The notes under the pieces: model-generated
Databases searched by the model: none
Told to the model about the DNA's origin: nothing
The model's input: the letters and a program-made list of their open reading frames with translations, nothing else
Assembly (NCBI GenBank): GCA_003427395.1
Contig: BFEA01000313.1
Coordinates: 1,085,085-1,149,084, forward strand
Origin: Chara braunii
Taxonomy: Eukaryota; Streptophyta; Charophyceae; Charales; Characeae
Length of the DNA: 64,000 nucleotides
Direction of reading: 5' to 3'
Program-made: the position numbers and the translations under genes
In this document: in pieces, positions 1 through 9,999 of the stretch
How the letters are laid out: each line of letters begins with the position of its first letter
Position numbering within the stretch: position 1 is the stretch's first letter

Positions 1-100
1 CGGCGGGAATTTCAATCAGACACTTCATCCGCAACTCCATCTTATGTAGTTTGAGAGGCAATGTCAAACTGGTAAAAGAAAAGATGATTCAACCCTCACT

Positions 101-390
101 TCAATGCTCTCAGAAGTAAGGAGAATGATGAGTGAGATAAAAAAGGATTTAGGGAAGCAGTCAATAATTGATCCGCTTCCCATAAAGAGTAAGAAAGTTT
201 GTAACTTTGTGTGAATAACCTCTCTACGCGAGTTGCTCAGAAGGAGGAGTCATGCCAGTTACTATCTCGAGGATGAGAAAAACGACGAACGGATAGAGGA
301 AGAGAATATTGGAAGAACATTGTGTGTAAAATTTGTGGTAGAGTCGGACATACTCCGAGTAGGTGTAAGGAGTCGAAAGTTGATAAAAAA
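101..390 (+). pseudogene. CCHC zinc-knuckle remnant (gag or transposase tail)
   Basis: A perfect CX2CX4HX4C zinc knuckle is encoded at 325-366 (first Cys 325-327, second 334-336, His 349-351, last Cys 364-366). It lies in a short open stretch from 277 to the TAA at 388-390 and is followed by a Lys-rich tail. Just upstream, 101-214 in another frame reads as a charged, helix-like peptide ending in TGA, so the fragment seems to be shifted and interrupted at least twice. Such knuckles bind nucleic acid and are typical of gag nucleocapsid, and also of the C-terminus of some Mutator/FAR1-type transposases. I cannot tell which, because no protease, RT or DDE domain is attached. Confidence 0.5.
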
Positions 391-1454
391 TAAGTCGTTT
401 AATTTTTGTGCGATGTTTTTTACTAAATTTTGTAATTCTCTGTGGGGTCATGATTTTTTCAACCTCTCATAAATATATTTGGGTGGGACCATTTTATAAA
501 TATCTTGATCTAAGTTGTTAAAGTTTATCGTATGTAATTTTATTTTTATAAACAATGTTTGGGACGTCTATAGAAGCATATTCAAAGAGACTTTTTTATT
601 TACGTTCTGATTCATGATTTAAATTGTTACATTTTGTTGTTGTATTTGCCATCATGGACAAGTGCAGTAATATATGATTGCTCCTTTAGATCAACCTGAC
701 TCTTGGCCGGGATGGTGACGTGTTTGCCTTATGAATATAATTTTGGATGTGTATTATTGATCCATAAGACATGTATTTGAGTTATATATTTAACATAATA
801 GTTTTTAGATCTTGTTTGCTATCATGTCACGGTGTTTTTGCGATAAAACTGTGAGCTTTGTAGGTGATAGTGAGGCCTGCGCCGGAGTTATACTCCTGGT
901 CCATAGTAGGATGTTGTCATCCGGATCCTAAGTGGTTGAAAGAAGGAAGACTACACTATCACTGAAAGGGATGAAGGTGTGAGAGATACTCATGAATTTT
1001 GATGGTGGTCGGGGCAATTACCGTTAAGAACGTTGGGTTTGGACTTACCACTCAAGCTTGATTGTTTTTACTGGGTTCACCTTATTAGGAAAGAACGTGA
1101 GCTGGTAACTCACATCGGTCTTAGTGAGGGTTGAACTACCCTGTTCATACTGATAAATTGTTGAGTATTTAAAGCACCGGAATCGGAGGGAATGTGGTGA
1201 GGCTCGAATCTAAAGCGGGGCTTGATGTCGAAATGATATCCTTTGAAGTGGATTACACCACTCCTCGGCGCATATCACAAAAAGATCAATAACATTTGAC
1301 ATGATATAAAGTATAGTAAATTTCATTGTAATAATTTTATTGTAATAATTTCATGTCGCAACTTAAATCAATAAAGGAGCTCGTCAGTTACAGGGTCACC
1401 TGTCTTAATTAACATTCTTCTTCATTTTGATCATTAGATGAAATTTGAGGAGTA
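391..1454. other. AT-rich stretch without recognised gene
   Basis: No coding signal, tRNA-like box or clear repeat is visible. The composition is similar to the zinc-knuckle remnant before it, so it may be the non-coding part of the same decayed element. Confidence 0.3.
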
Positions 1455-2160
1455 GGTTTGCGACGGGACAACCCATTTTGATCAACCTTCTCTTCAAGAT
1501 GGAATGGAGAGGAGTTCGTCTGCGGCAGAGAAACCGTCTTGATCAGAGTTCTCCTCCGATCTTTGAAGGACATATCTGCGGCATAGCAATCTGTCTTCAT
1601 CAGATTTCTTTTCAAAGACTAAGAGAGAGAAGAGTTCGTCTGCGACAAGGAAACTTGTCTTGATCTACGTTTTGTTCTCAACTTGAGGTAAAGAGGAACT
1701 TGTCTGCAGCAGAGAAACCTGTCTTGATCGACATTTTCTTCTGATGGAGAGAAAAGTTTGTCTGTGGCAGGGAAAACTGTCTTGATCTGCGTTTTGTTCT
1801 CAACTTGAGCTAAGGAGGAACTTGTCTGCGGCAAGGAAACCTGTCTTGATCGACATTGTCTTGATCGGCAGGGAAAATGTCTTGATCGACATTTTCTTCC
1901 GTGGCAGGGAAACCTGTGTTGATCAGTGTTATGTTCTCAATTGAGGTAGAAAGGAATTTGTCTGCGGCAGGGAAAACCTGTCTTGATCGATATTTTTTTC
2001 TGAGAGAGAGAAGAGTGCATCTGCGGCGGGGTAACCGTCTTGATCAGTGTTCTCTTCTAAAGTAAGGATTTCGTCTATGGCAGTGAAATTTGTCTTGATT
2101 GATGTTCTCCTCTGTTCTTTGAAGAGTTTTGCTTGCGACAGGGAGACCAGTTTTTATCAA
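1455..2160. repeat. Degenerate tandem array with CTGCGGCAGGGAAACCTGTC core
   Basis: A unit built on a CTGCGGCAGRGAAACCTGTCTTGATC-like phrase (core: CTGCGGCAG...AAACCTG...CTTGATC) recurs about ten times at irregular 40-80 bp spacing. Neighbouring units share longer blocks such as GTTTTGTTCTCAACTTGAG. Short open frames run through it on both strands, as expected from a repeat lacking stops. They are not regarded as genes. Confidence 0.8.
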
Positions 2161-2302
2161 TGCGCTCTTCAAGGACCTATATGGATAAAACAAGGTTGCG
2201 GCATGAATTATTACATGGTTAATATGTGATATTGAGTGAGAGATATATTTTTTGGGTTATTCAGATTTTGTCTTAACAACTTCCAAGAGGTTGATACGTC
2301 TA

Positions 2303-2483
2303 GAAAGACCTGCCAGGGGGTTAATCCTGACTCGAAAGACCCGTCAGGGGGTTAATCCTGACTAGAAAGACTCGTCAGGGGGTTAATCCTGATTCGAAAG
2401 ACCTGCCAGGGGTTAATCCTGATTCAAAAGAACTGTCAGGGGGTTAATCATAATTTGAAAGACCCGTCAGAGCGTTAATCCTG
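2303..2483. repeat. 31-bp minisatellite, six copies
   Basis: Units with the core GTCAGGGGGTTAATCCTGA start at 2303, 2334, 2365, 2396, about 2426 and 2457, giving a 30-31 bp period and six copies with a few substitutions each. The units are contiguous with no unique spacers between them, so this is a minisatellite. Confidence 0.9.
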
Positions 2484-2711
2484 CCCTTTTCGGATAAACG
2501 TGAGTATCAATCAAATGGATGAAATCTTGCAACTGGTCGGAGGGCTTAGACAAGCATTTCTTGAGTGGTTGTCAGTGGGATGACGACTTCGATTTAGTTC
2601 CGTGTGAATTGTGCAATTGTTGTGTACTGTGGAAAGTTCATAAGACCCTGACTTCTATTTTGATAGTGAATGACGTGGAACTCATTCAATGGGGTCTAGG
2701 AATGCTGTCGG

Positions 2712-3192
2712 GGCAAATACCCTAACAAGCTAGGTTGTTTTAACGGACGTCCGGGACCCCCCTGACCGTCCGGGATGTCCGACCAGACGTCTGGTCGGAC
2801 GTCGGATCGAACAAGGGTTGTCCGACCTAGCGCAAAGGTGTGCTTCTACCTTGCATAAGGTGTATGCCACCAAAATTTTGGCTCATTTGAGCCAGTAAAA
2901 AAAGAAGATAAAAATCTTCGAAGTTTCTAATCCCCACCTATACCCCTCTTATCCCCACCAAAACCCCTCGTACCCCCCCCTCCCTCCCCAAATAGCACCC
3001 TATCACCAAATGCTCAGAAAATTCTGAATTTTTTTATGGGGGGTCTCTACGGCATGCGCAACACTGTCATTTTTTTTATTTTTATTTTTTTAATGCCAAA
3101 AAAGGGGATTCTGGACAACCCCCCTACCGGACGGTTGGGGGAGACGTCCGGCCATCGGACGATTGGTAACCTAGCTAACAAGGGTATTTGCC
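2712..3192. mobile_element. MITE-like element with terminal inverted repeats
   Basis: The left end begins GGCAAATACCC (2712-2722) and the right end is its complement GGGTATTTGCC (3182-3192). The match continues inward through a GCTAGGTT block and a CCGGACGTC-type block, with small gaps. The interior has no gene and holds an AT-rich core, a C-rich tract and a GGACGTCC-rich subterminal zone. This is the structure of a non-autonomous DNA transposon of about 480 bp. I could not find a convincing target-site duplication, so the class is unknown. Confidence 0.55.
2777..2800. repeat. 24-bp perfect palindrome
   Basis: A perfect 24-bp palindrome centred on GACGTC lies in the left subterminal region of the MITE-like element. 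Subterminal palindromes are a common place for transposase binding; that role is inferred. Confidence 0.85.
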
Positions 3193-3204
3193 GAGGATTT
3201 TAAA

Positions 3205-3730
3205 CATCGGACGCTGTCCGACTCTTTCGTTGAATTGAAGGACTTGATGAGACTTACGTTGCCAAAAGTTTATTCAGACTAAGCCTATGACCAAAAGACA
3301 TAAACTTTTATAAACTATAGTTCGGACGCTTGTGTCGTCCGAAAATAATGGCGGTAGTCGGCAGTTTTGTCGAGGTCATAGAGGCATGCAAACATGAAAA
3401 TGCTAGAACCAGACCTATTCTACCCAAAATAAAGTCGCACGACTGCTAAGCCGTGCGATTCAGAGCCTAAGTAGGCTAAAAAAGAGGGAAGCGCCGGGTA
3501 TAGGGCCGCGACGCAAGGAAAATATGAAGTTTTCGTTATTTCCTAGGCTCGTCGGGTTTGAATTCGAGCCAGGGGGCTGGCAGGCCGATGCCGAGGCCTA
3601 CTCAGTTGGGTGACCAATCACGCCATGGTCACACGGCCAACCGACAGGGCAGGGCCAACAAGCAGGGTCTGCAAGGCCACAAGGAGGAGGAAGGTCAGAG
3701 CCAAAGCTCTTCGTATAGTAGAGTTGCTAT
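3205..3730. other. No recognised gene
   Basis: A 7-bp-stem hairpin (3435-3458, TCGCACG/CGTGCGA) and GC-rich sequence are present. The open frame starting near 3558 has no recognisable domain and runs into the tRNA-like segment at 3746, so I do not call it a gene. Confidence 0.3.
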
Positions 3731-3737
3731 CGTGATA

Positions 3738-3805
3738 GGAGCTATTAGCCCAATAGGTAGGACATTTGACTGTTACCCGTCAAAGACCGGGATCGAGCCT
3801 CGAAC
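3738..3805 (+). repeat. tRNA-Asn-like SINE head (Pol III A and B boxes)
   Basis: An A-box match (TAGCCCAATAGG, 3746-3757) is followed 32 bp later by a B-box match (GGATCGAGCC, 3790-3799), the usual Pol III spacing. Between them, TTTGA and TCAAA could pair as an anticodon stem around a loop that contains CTGTTA, as in tRNA-Asn(GUU). The loop is enlarged to about 10 nt and the T stem does not pair, so it is not a functional tRNA. It is best read as a tRNA-derived SINE head or a tRNA pseudogene. Confidence 0.45.
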
Positions 3806-3997
3806 GTGCCACCACTGGGCTAGCTCCTTTTGGAGCAGCCCTGCCATAAGGAGTTCGGGCGTGTCTGATTTCGGTCGCACGATCGTCAAGATCACGCGGT
3901 GGAAATCCATCGCGCCAAGATTAGTATGGCCCCTGCACAAGGATGACACGGATAAATCGAGAAAAAGACCAGTATTTTTTTATTATTATTTCCCGTA

Positions 3998-4090
3998 GGG
4001 AATCGAACTCAGGTCCACATATCGGAAGGAAGGGGGGAAGACGCCAGCAAGGCGTAGGGTAAGAAACCGTGGTCGTTGGCTTATGCTAAC
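3998..4090 (-). repeat. tRNA-derived segment, minus strand
   Basis: On the minus strand an AGTTCGATTCCC B-box (complement of 3998-4009) is preceded by a weaker A-box-like GTTAGCATAAGCC (complement of 4078-4090). The spacing is long, as in tRNAs with a large variable arm or in decayed SINEs. No full cloverleaf can be drawn. Confidence 0.35.
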
Positions 4091-5729
4091 GGCTTCACTA
4101 TTAAAAACAGAAAAAGGGAAGGAAAGAAAAAGAAAAGACAAGAGGCAACTGCCTTGTGAGAGTGAAAGCTAAAAGAACAGTTTTTTCAGGCTATGTAGGA
4201 GCAAGCTTAGCGCCCTACTCTGAGCACCCCGAATATTCTTAGCCGCGAGATCTGGAATCTCGCAGCTCACGATGGCGCGAGTGAAGGAGGGATTGAGGGA
4301 GTTGGGTAGAAGAAGTTAAAGAGAGAGAGAGAAAGAAATGGGAGGATGAGACAAGTGTGCAGCCTCGCAACTTCTTTCATTCAACTGGTTTAATAACTCA
4401 CCGGTGAATATGTAAGTCTCGAGTTCTCGTGGCTCGCTCCCTCGCTCCCACCGAACCTCTGATCAGATGACACACCTTAGTTGACGGGCAGGTTTCCTCC
4501 CCCTCGACTCTCTCCTCTTTACTTCGATCAACGAATGCGCTTCAACCTGCAGGTAAGCCTTCAGTCTCCTAGTTGGCCATGTGTTATCTCACTTGGCGGG
4601 CCGAGCTGGATCGGGGTGAGTCTACTCCAAACACACTAAAGCACACCGCTTTCAACCCGTGTATGCAATGAAACAGAGAGTCGCTACGTTTTTCAATACG
4701 GTGAGCAACACTGGAATGGACCTTCCGTTAGAACATGGGAAGGTACAACGCTACACCACAGTGAGGTAAGCGCGAGTTCCCTACATTGCCCTCTCTCTCT
4801 TTGGACTGCTTCCCAATTTAAGTGCCCACCTTCAATGTTCATGGGGTGGCTAAACAATGATGAATCTTCCCCAAAATCTTAGGAAGATACCTCGCAACAA
4901 AATATATGTATAAAAAGAAAATCCCAACGTTAGCTGAGACTTAAGGAGATCGACCAATATAAACATCGTTGCGTGCATTCAAGGAGAGACAATGAGAGGC
5001 GACTTTCATGGATAGGATGAACAAATTCGGAATGAATCTTCTGCTAGAATAAAGGGAGGTCCATTCCCCCTCCCATGGTTCCGTCTTCCTCACGCAGTCC
5101 TTACTCCCCGTACTACAATAATCACTGCTCTAACTTAGAATCCACCTTCACCATGGGATTCGCGGCGGGATCATTCGCCCATCCTCAGAACCCCCACTTA
5201 GATTCCTCCCTCGCGCGTTTTCATCGGGAAATAAGCGACTCCACCCCGCACACCTTCTCTCTACTAACTTCCTATCTACTAACCCTTTGACTGATTCGTC
5301 TTCAAATTCGGGGTCGCCCTGATAAAAAAACCCAAAATCGCTCTTTCTCTTGCTCTAATTCCTCAAGAAACGAAAGAGATATCCGTCCTTCCTTTTGCCA
5401 TACTCGCCCCTTTTCTCCCCACCATGACCGACTCTTTCCTCATGCACCGATCGCAAATTTCCATTCGGGTTCACTCACCTTTGTTTTTTTTTGCACTACG
5501 CCTGATACCAACAGTGCGCTAACTCGGACAACACGAACAGGTAGTTGATCGATGCAGACAGTAGGACACAACTACGAAAGTCGAAATCCGCCGAGGAGTG
5601 TGTATTTATTCCCTCTGCCAGATCGATCAGCCCCACACGGATGGCGCCGTAGCACCCGGTCTATGCTCGACCCTCGCAATTTCGCCCCTTCAATGAATAA
5701 GAGGGCAGCCCCGCTGCATAGCCTACAAC
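4091..5729. other. No recognised gene
   Basis: Mixed-composition sequence with scattered short open frames and a 7-bp-stem hairpin near 4245-4263 (GCGAGAT/ATCTCGC). No domain, repeat partner in this window or RNA gene is seen. Confidence 0.3.
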
Positions 5730-6240
5730 ATGCGCTAGGTGAGTCGTGTCCCGGTACAAACCTCTGTGGTTGCTGCAGATATCCAACTGGGAACCTTACG
5801 AACCAAAGTGGAAAAATATCCTACGGGGTCGGCCCCCGCAGCCTCCCTCTAGCCAACTGTGCTTAAGCATGATCCACCATCCTATGGGCCTCGATGGGTA
5901 CCGCAAAAAACGGCGCATGCTCAAGTCCTCTGAGTCGACCAGCGTGACGACCACCCGTGGGGGTTTTCAATCGCTCCCTATTACAATGTCGGTTGCGGAC
6001 CCTAAATCTGGTGTCGCGCCCGATTCAGAGAGTAAGAATAATAAGAATAACAATAATAAAAAATAAAGTAAATAATAATTAAAATAAAATCGTAAGCAAA
6101 GAGGTGAGGCAGGGGAAAGGGGCTATTAGTACTGCCTCTTCGGCCCCGCGGCCGGCAAAACCAAGGGGGATAGCCTGGTCGGACTCTCAACCCCTCGGCC
6201 TCTTCACGCCACTCCAATACTCCCACGTTATCGCTCGCTG

Positions 6241-6297
6241 TTCTCGATCCCTGAATCTCCATGGCGAAAGTCCGACACCGTAACCAATAGTGCTAGG
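6241..6297 (-). repeat. tRNA-Glu-like segment inside repeat A, copy 1
   Basis: On the minus strand the A-box TAGCACTATTGG (complement of 6284-6295) is followed by GTTACGGTGTCGGAC, an ACTTTCGCC loop containing the Glu anticodon TTC, and a GGATCGAG B-box (complement of about 6243-6250). The T stem is not well formed. The same arrangement is kept in the second A copy. Confidence 0.5.
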
Positions 6298-6789
6298 CCC
6301 AAGGCTTAGCTTAGCATTAGTGGACATCCATCTAAGCGGGTACCACTACGCGCGTGGGTTCCCCGAAGGCTTCCCAGTCACTTCCCCGGCCTCCCTGCTA
6401 ATCCCACGACCATCGCGCCCCGCGCCTGCCGTGCAGGCGCTTGTCTCCATGCTTCTATTCTTACACCTTGTCCACCCATCATTCAAAACCATGCCACCGT
6501 CGGTCCCGACCTCCATGCGTACGGACATGTCACGATCGAGCGTACCAATCAGAAGACGAAATCTTGTAATCCTAGTTCAAACCAAAAACAGAAGTAGTCG
6601 GCAATCGACCGACTTTGTAATCATAAAAATAAAATAAAAAGATCATGCACGCCTTAAGTCTGGGCGCCTATACACTCTCTATTTTCTTATTAACTGCTCA
6701 ATCAACGTAAAGAAAAAAACACAGTCGCGACTCACACACTGTACTCAATTCTTAAACCAAGCTTAATTTCTTTTATTTGCAAAACCCAG

Positions 6790-6815
6790 GGTGGATACCC
6801 TTGTAAGGGTATTCA
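6790..6815. repeat. Near-palindrome at the end of repeat A, copy 1
   Basis: ATACCCTT and AAGGGTAT face each other across GTA, with partly matching flanks. The same block ends the second A copy. Its ATACCCTTGT core matches the right terminal repeat of the 2,712-3,192 element read on the minus strand. Confidence 0.6.
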
Positions 6816-6828
6816 CACCGACAACGTC

Positions 6829-7640
6829 ACAGCGCCACATGGCAAGGCTCAATTATAGACAGCGTCGGGCTTCCACAATGCACGACGTAGGTCAAGTGTC
6901 AGCATTGTGCTATACAGCACATGCACAATTAGTGTGCAGTAAGTGCTCAATGAGACGTCGTCAAGCTATGCAGCGGGACACAATAGTTTGTTGTTTGAAA
7001 ATTGTAGCAGCAACATCGATAATCCTATACCTTAACAACAGACAACAACAGACATAGCAGGAAAAGTAGCGTCGTTGTGCAGCCGCTACTCAGAGATGCA
7101 ACCAAGCAAAACGACCACAGTGGTCCACTGCAACTGATTCTCTAGTCACCCAATCCACTGCAAGGAAAAAGGTGTCGCTAATCATCCTCTGTGTGGCGGG
7201 CCCCAAGCTCGCCCATGTACACGAGGCCAATGGGGATTGAGCCCAAGACCTCCCGAATACCACTTGAGCGTCTTACGAACTTAGCCGAACCTCTGGATTT
7301 TAACTCATGACTTCAATCCAACAGCTTCACGTGTGCACCGACTGACAGTCTTCCCATGTGCAGACTAAGAAGGAATCCTCCGCAGACACAAGGAGATAAC
7401 TCGTCAACAACATTTTCTTCACGCTGCCAGTAGGTACGTACGTTCACATCCTCTCCCTTAGTCATTCTAACTCCTTTTCCTCATAATGTTGGCCCCTCTT
7501 CGCTAGCTCTCTGGCCTCTGCTCCCTCTTCCTATCTGACGAAAACACCTGGCCGCTTAATACGATCAGGTCCAATTATCAGCTAAATCAGGACGACCATC
7601 TCGAACACTGCGAGTAGCACTTACTACGATTTCGAAATCT
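6829..7640. other. Spacer between repeats A and B with one tRNA-like segment
   Basis: No coding signal. The only structured part is the minus-strand tRNA-like segment described separately. Confidence 0.3.
7230..7290 (-). repeat. tRNA-derived SINE-like segment
   Basis: The minus strand reads CGGCTAAGTTCG (A-box-like, complement of 7276-7287), then a GGTATTCGGGAGGTC middle, then GGGCTCAATCCCC (B-box-like, complement of 7232-7244). The two boxes match the Pol III consensus at most positions and have normal spacing. The pattern resembles plant tRNA-derived SINE heads. Confidence 0.45.
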
Positions 7641-8325
7641 GAGCAGCACAGTTGGTTGTGCGCCTCTTGTGTCTTGAGCCATGCCTATGTACCTCTTGAG
7701 ACCGTGGCCTCTGGACATAGAGCCACCTAAAACATGCAAGCTCCGAACACTTTCATCCTAGGCCCATGATCCGAAAGTCAACCATAGCACAAAATTCCTC
7801 CCACAGGGTAGGAAGATACGGCTGAGAGAAAATCCCTTGTATGAGATGTCTGAACTTTGAAGGTTCGGTCACTGCCTCGTAGTCAACCTTTGACAGTGAG
7901 ATGTACCTCTTAGCCAGGTCTACCAAATCACCCCAACAAGAACCGTCTGTGAGAGAGAAAGGAACTAGAGGTCGGGAAAAGGGCATAAAGCTTGGGTCCA
8001 AAGCTGCGTATCAGTTTGGTACCTCTCATCAAGGTTTTTTTCCTTGTCCTCAAGATACCTTGCTGCTGAAGTCCAAACTGAGTCAAAAAGTTCATGAGTT
8101 TCCTTACCCTTCTTCAAGTAAATTCTCAAGTCATGGATGACACCCCTTTCAAACTCGGTGTGAACCACAAAAACGAGCAGATCTCGCTGCCTGAAACACA
8201 CTGCGCTAACATATCGATACTGGCTAGCATCCTTGAGGGCTATCTTGTTGAAGCAGGTCAAGACCGACCCGATGACCTGGAATGACTGAACCGCACTCAT
8301 GTGCAGAGGTGGACATTGAAACTGG
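7641..8325 (-). pseudogene. B-repeat gene, block 4 (unrecognised), copy 1
   Basis: The minus strand encodes two overlapping open stretches (8,300 to 7,965, then 8,001 to 7,753) that form one protein-like reading when joined by a frame change. The first part has SFQV, LTCFNKIALK and an HDLRIYLKKGKETHELFDS segment. The second has SLTDGSCWGDLVDLAKRYIS, then VDYEAVTEPSKFRHL and LWEEFCAMVDFRIM. Copy 2 preserves nearly all of these residues with mostly conservative changes. The composition looks like a soluble helical domain. I do not recognise the family. The frame change shows decay, or an intron I cannot delimit. Confidence 0.5.
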
Positions 8326-8575
8326 TCTCAGTGTCTTCTGTTGAGAGCACCGCCTGATTACCATTGATCCTTATCAAATGAGAATAACTAAATGCTAATT
8401 GATCTTGACTTAATCTTTCTAGTTACTCCGATGATCGGATGTTGCTAAATTGATAAGTCACTGAATATTGATCACTTAAAGCCGAACACTAAGAAAACTA
8501 CAGATATCTGAGTGACGTTTTGCTAATCGTGATGTTGGGGAGGGTTTCGAGAGAAGAGTCTTGGCATCCTTGAGC

Positions 8576-8857
8576 TCACCGGAGCCTCGTTGTGGCTTGC
8601 TCCGCCGTTTCTAGCGAGGAGACAGTGTTGTGTAGCTTGCCATTGTGGTCATAAAAATAAAATACATATTCAATGTACTTTTTGTCTCCGATCATCCGAA
8701 CTACACGTTCTTTCTGTGCTTGCCTATGTGAATCAATATCTCGACATGCCTCCTCTTCCCATCCCTCCTGCTTGTCTGTGTTTGATCTGTATTTCATAAC
8801 GAGGACCTCATCCTCTTTCATGATTTCTTCAACACCCCAAGACTCAGGCAGTGGATA
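8576..8857 (-). pseudogene. B-repeat gene, block 3 (unrecognised), copy 1
   Basis: Minus-strand open stretch beginning upstream at an ESWGVEEI segment and continuing through DEVLVMKYRS, WEEEACRDIDSHRQAQKER and MIGDKKYIEYVFYFYDHNGK. It is strongly charged and probably helical then beta-rich. Copy 2 (29,000-29,235) has the same order with a few substitutions and a stop after YVFYF. It lies in the same strand and order as block 4, so both are probably exons or fragments of one gene. The family is not recognised. Confidence 0.5.
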
Positions 8858-8969
8858 TAATAAACTTCAAACAATTTTGGCGGGCTCCACTCTCAAAGTG
8901 GATAAACTGCTCCCGGACTCAAAGCTGTTGGTATTAATTAGTATGTCTAATGACTGTTGGGCACCTCAA

Positions 8970-9408
8970 CGTGGGTTATGTAGCTTCTCAATTCTTTGCA
9001 CGGCTTCCAGTGACGAGATCGTGTCAAACTATTTTCCATCTAATCAGTATATGTTGGATAGGTACTCAATGAAGTCATGACAGTTCCCTTCTTTTGCGGC
9101 GACAATCAACCTCTGCAACCCCTTGTAAGTTTTAATTTTTTCGAAGGTTCATCCTCCCAGCTCCCTGCTCCGTTCCGCAAGAGAGCACTGGCATCGTGTT
9201 CGTGTTCTGTCCAACCACTTACCCATTATTTTCTCCTCCTTTTCTCTAACAGCAGTGACGTCTGGTTTGCCTCATCGGCTAATGTAAGAGGGTCTCTGCT
9301 TGGTCTAGCGCTAAGGGCGCTGGGGCAAACAATTAAATCATTTAAAGACTTAGGAGACTTCTTGCAGTTCAGCCTCAGTTGACCCTTTCTCTTGGTCTTA
9401 TTAGACAT
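8970..9408 (-). pseudogene. B-repeat gene, block 2 (unrecognised), copy 1
   Basis: Two open stretches on the minus strand are conserved in copy 2. The first starts with an ATG at 9,408 and reads a basic KRKGQL segment, then ALSARPSRDPLTLADEA and LLLEKR. The second, after a frame change, reads TYKGLQRLIVAAKEGNCHDF and IEYLSNIY, followed by a stop. The second copy differs mainly by conservative substitutions (for example VAA to ATA). The basic N-terminus could suit a nuclear protein; that is inference. No family is recognised. Confidence 0.45.
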
Positions 9409-9999
9409 AGAGACTCATGGAGCTAAGACTCAGATTGCACGTAGGCTTCGCTAGCCAAATCGTTGAGCAGGGGGCTACACACAATCAACATCTAACAATC
9501 ACACTTTGGTCATAACACAGTGTTATTCACATCAAGAGCGAGTATTGTCCTAGTTGCGGACGTGGAGCTCAGTCTTATTCATACGCTGCACGAGGGACAA
9601 AGTGGCTTGAGCACCCTCCATAGCTCCCAACAGCCGATGCAAGGCATGTTCATCACCACTAATATGACTTTGTCGTCCAGCAATATTTGTTGATAGACCT
9701 GGAGCTCTGGATACTGTTAATTAAGACACTATCTCAATCACTGCATGCAGTCCTTCTCGCAAACATCATCGGGTGAAATAATAACCCCAGTGTAATAATT
9801 ACCGCAAGCGAGCTAAGGGGTTTTAATTTTCACAACCTTTGCTGACCAGAAGCATTCCCACAGAGAACTTACTCGGATAATCAAGAATGAATGTACGATG
9901 AGTACTTTCGTTAGTCCCAACTCCCCGTCAAGAAGGAACTTAACTAAAATATATATCATTTTCCTCAGTACAACCTTCTTCTTACCCATCTGACAGTAA

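Larger units (their letters stand above)
5730..6828. repeat. Repeat family A, copy 1
   Basis: This segment aligns in the same orientation with 35,105-36,168. Shared landmarks in order are a CTAGGTGA start, a CAA(M)TGGGAAC block, a GGTGTCGCGC block followed by an (AATAATAA)-type AT tract, a CAACCCCTCGG block, the tRNA-Glu-like segment, an AGCGGG(T/C)ACCAC block and a terminal GGATACCCTTGTAAGGGTATTC palindrome-like sequence. Several blocks are diverged and gapped. No protein is encoded. It could be an LTR or a large non-autonomous element. Confidence 0.6.

Noticed and set aside
2303-2483. CRISPR-like regular repeat
   Set aside because: Repeats are contiguous 31-bp units without unique spacers; it is a minisatellite in a eukaryotic context.
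3435-3458. Hairpin with CTGCTAAG loop resembling a tRNA-Ser anticodon arm
   Set aside because: No acceptor, D or T arms can be drawn around it.
3558-3998. 146-codon plus-strand open frame
   Set aside because: No domain, low-complexity GC-rich start, and it overlaps a Pol III-like segment.
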